Assembly (NCBI GenBank): GCA_036873755.1
Contig: JAVTVY010025292.1
Span: 1-64,000, forward strand
DNA length: 64,000 nt
Direction of reading: 5' to 3'
Origin: Hanleya hanleyi
Lineage: Eukaryota; Mollusca; Polyplacophora; Lepidopleurida; Hanleyidae
Shown in pieces: positions 63,411-64,000 of the stretch (positions are counted from its first letter, which is position 1; each line of letters begins with the position of its first letter). Position numbers and translations under genes: made by a program. Below the pieces are notes generated by a model. The model saw only the letters and a program-made list of their open reading frames with translations, did not search any database and was not told the origin of the DNA.

Positions 63411-64000
63411 TTCTTTGGTGTAATGCCGGCAGGTTTTTTAAATATTTTCTTTTATATATTTTTTTCTTCAGGAAAGCCCTAATTTTTCATTTCACCTGTC
63501 TGATCACGTGATCAGTATTGCCCTCTCCACGTTGCCATAGCATAGCAACACAAGGTGAAAATGTCAGCCCACCACATTTCACATTTACGAGCACTCTCGG
63601 CAGTTCCCTCTTCAAATAATAAGAGATTTATTATTTTACTACTACTTACTGTAACCAAATGTGCGCAATATAACTGCACAGCTATGACGAATTGTTCCTG
63701 CACAGGAATGTCTAACTCATCTTCAAACATAGGTAGATGAGAAATCTGTTCTGAAACAATTGAACAACTCCGTATCAAATTGTCATGCCAATTGTGCACA
63801 TTACATTACCAATTACCCATCATTATGACGATTCTCGGCAGTATTATGAATCGGCATAGCTCAGAGCAAATCCACAGATTGGACGTGGAGTGGGCTCGAT
63901 TGTCGTTGACGGCTAAATTATTCTCCCTCTTTCGCAGGGGTTAAATATATTATTGTCGTTTCTGTATTGCAAAACAAGTTGCGCATAAAGTCAGTTATAA
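63411..64000. other. AT-rich host DNA
   Basis: No supported feature. Confidence 0.35.

Overview
The window looks like genomic DNA of a marine mollusc (probable, not proven). It holds one spliced Arf-like GTPase gene with GT-AG introns, tRNA-headed and 5S-rRNA-headed SINEs that share a CACTCACTCA-type tail, LINE and Penelope-like fragments, and a cluster of Maverick/Polinton (adintovirus-like) elements. Everything else is repeat-rich and gene-poor.

Four Maverick insertions can be delimited from their AGTAGTA-type termini and 6-bp target duplications. Element 1 (7907..29021, TSD AACACG) is essentially full length at 21.1 kb. Element 2 (29607..41297, TSD ATCAGC) is an 11.7 kb deleted copy of a related family. 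Element 3 (43858..45139, TSD CACATC) is little more than two terminal inverted repeats (TIRs) joined head to head. Element 4 (57801..61083, imperfect TSD) is a 3.3 kb deletion derivative of another lineage. The left 6 kb holds a duplicated 1.9 kb block whose end resembles the right terminus of a further Maverick.

Element 1 has an early half (8.5-16 kb) with a CARD + PC4-like protein, two RING proteins with IAP-type RING spacing and a broken minus-strand gene. The late half (16.1-24 kb) has two PC4-like proteins, integrase with chromodomain, a mucin-like membrane protein, packaging ATPase, a small amphipathic protein, a conserved structural-type protein, penton/minor capsid, a basic pVI/pX-like protein, double-jelly-roll major capsid and adenain-like protease. 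Protein-primed DNA polymerase B runs inward from the right TIR. Several genes overlap as TAATG or ATGA stop-start pairs. A tRNA-Leu(UAA)-like gene lies between protease and polymerase. Element 1 is not pristine: penton, capsid C-terminus, mucin-like gene and the polymerase start each show a frame break.

The most unusual signal is that the two RING genes and the broken minus-strand gene end in perfect matches to the metazoan replication-dependent histone mRNA stem-loop, with purine-rich U7-like downstream elements, instead of AATAAA. This suggests Maverick early mRNAs using SLBP/U7 processing, which would couple them to S phase. A second theme is that the TIRs are tandem arrays of classic housekeeping-promoter motifs: YY1-type in element 1, NRF-1 palindromes in elements 2-4, and a CRE array at 3.1-3.7 kb.

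Element 2 keeps the same gene order from integrase C-terminus to protease. It has been hit by frameshifts, a 5S-derived SINE inside the ATPase gene and a Penelope-like element, but retains an open penton gene and protease. The right third of the window is host DNA with the Arf-like gene (49065..50935), SINEs, LINE remnants, foldback elements and minisatellites.
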